Assembly (NCBI GenBank): GCA_949295755.1
Contig: CASFMG010000083.1
Coordinates: 1-6,185 of the forward strand
Reading direction: 5' to 3'
Length of the DNA stretch: 6,185 nt
Origin: an uncultured Christensenella sp.
Lineage (GTDB): Bacteria > Bacillota > Clostridia > Christensenellales > UBA1242
Made by a program: the position numbers and the translations under genes. Below, piece after piece: positions 5,415 through 6,185 of the stretch. The notes under the pieces were generated by a model, which made no database searches, was not told the DNA's origin, and saw only the letters and a program-made list of their open reading frames with translations. Every line of letters starts with the position of its first letter. Position 1 is the stretch's first letter.

Positions 5415-6185
5415 CTATGTTACAAGTTTATTAAGAGTTATTGTGTAAATAATAGTGTTTACATCTTCGTGTTTATTTATCACATAACTCTCATCTTTTA
5501 TTATGTCATATTCTTTAACATTTAGCAATGACATTTGTCTTGTTTTTTCAATATATTTGTCTTTGTTTTCTTCAAAATTTGTTTCAAATTCTTTAAAAAC
5601 ATATTCATAACAGTTTGTATACTTTATTTTTATTGGCAAAATACAATTTGATAAATAACACTCTTTTTCTTCGGTTTCATAATTTTCAAAATTTACTTCA
5701 TTATTTGTTTTATATAAAGTTATACCTAAAAAAGAAATAGTATAGTTTGACACAACACTTTGCGTTTTTACTTTTTTTATTTCTTTATCCAAAACATCAA
5801 GCCTTGTTGTTATCCACACATCGCAAGTTATGTCTGCAAGTGGTTGGACACTCAGTGTTGTGCCATCATCATTTAAAACATATGGATAAACAAGCACATC
5901 ACCAAGTTTAACAATGTCGCCCACTTTAACGGCACTTGTACCTTGAATAAGTTTTATTGAAGTTATTTTTCCATCATATTTTGACACAAGTGGTTGAAAA
6001 GAACCCATATTTACAATTTCATTATTTGTTAGTTGTTCTTTAATGTTTACAATTAGTGCATTTCCTTTTATGATAACACTAGCATAACTTACGTATTTTA
6101 TTTCTTCCAATTCTTTTTGTAAATTTTCTATATCAATAGACGACTTTAATGACCACTTGTTTATGTTGTTGTTTTCAAGCACTTG
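5415..6185 (-). CDS. yqfD: Sporulation protein YqfD family, 5' end outside window
   Basis: About 256 C-terminal residues are visible. The frame stays open to the window edge (codon 6183-6185 is CAA, Gln), so the GTG at 6182 is not taken as the start. Full-length YqfD is about 380-400 residues, so roughly the first third, including any N-terminal membrane segment, is missing. The visible part has a POTRA/FtsQ-like strand pattern (SIDIENLQKELEEIKYVSYASV, then IIKGNALIVNIKE), and a hammerhead resembling the biotinyl-lipoyl fold (PLVSKYDGKITSIKL, GTSAVKVGDIVKLGDVLV), the part I recognise as YqfD. A polar, divergent C-terminal half follows. YqfD is conserved in endospore formers and expected at the mother-cell/forespore envelope; its biochemical role is unknown. 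Its position upstream of ybeY and era supports the call. Whether this organism sporulates cannot be told from the window. Confidence 0.8.
   Translation of the reverse strand, partial: QVLENNNINKWSLKSSIDIENLQKELEEIKYVSYASVIIKGNALIVNIKEQLTNNEIVNMGSFQPLVSKYDGKITSIKLIQGTSAVKVGDIVKLGDVLVYPYVLNDDGTTLSVQPLADITCDVWITTRLDVLDKEIKKVKTQSVVSNYTISFLGITLYKTNNEVNFENYETEEKECYLSNCILPIKIKYTNCYEYVFKEFETNFEENKDKYIEKTRQMSLLNVKEYDIIKDESYVINKHEDVNTIIYTITLNKLVT

Noticed and set aside
353..6185. tRNA or rRNA genes
   Set aside because: No cloverleaf arms, TTCGA-type T-loop context or rRNA-like sequence were seen in the short gaps between genes.

Overview
The window is a compact, low-GC, AT-rich stretch that looks like a Clostridia-type Firmicute. 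The evidence is strong GGAGG-type ribosome binding sites, a YqfD sporulation-family protein, a YqzL-like micro-protein between era and recO, and a clostridial pyruvate phosphate dikinase whose catalytic residues fall on the numbering used for the Clostridium symbiosum enzyme. I cannot name a species; an uncultured anaerobe is an inference.

Layout, read along the minus strand from the right edge: yqfD (5' end outside the window), ybeY, era, a yqzL-like gene, recO, a Rho-independent terminator, then ppdK. The first five genes form a tight cluster. yqfD and ybeY are 8 bases apart, ybeY and era overlap as TAATG, and the recO start (TTG) directly abuts the stop codon of the yqzL-like gene. Only the era to yqzL gap (about 96 bases) is loose. 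The cluster joins ribosome maturation (YbeY, Era), recombinational repair (RecO) and a sporulation-associated envelope protein. This is a classical Firmicutes neighbourhood, but here it lacks the phoH, HD-phosphohydrolase, dgkA and cdd genes often found inside it. ppdK follows a terminator and probably has its own promoter; it links PEP and pyruvate in central carbon metabolism.

The left 352 bases hold no gene I can defend. They contain two structured pieces. Positions 1-180 are hairpin-rich, with a perfect 11-bp inverted repeat and a 15-base word used twice. Positions 228-359 form an imperfect palindrome with perfect 18-bp terminal inverted repeats, and its right arm contains the ppdK stop codon. 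It could be a large bidirectional terminator, a MITE-like dispersed repeat, or both. The two pieces share an 11-base word. This non-coding region is the least explained part of the window; the coding part is conventional housekeeping and I see no novel multi-gene system in it.
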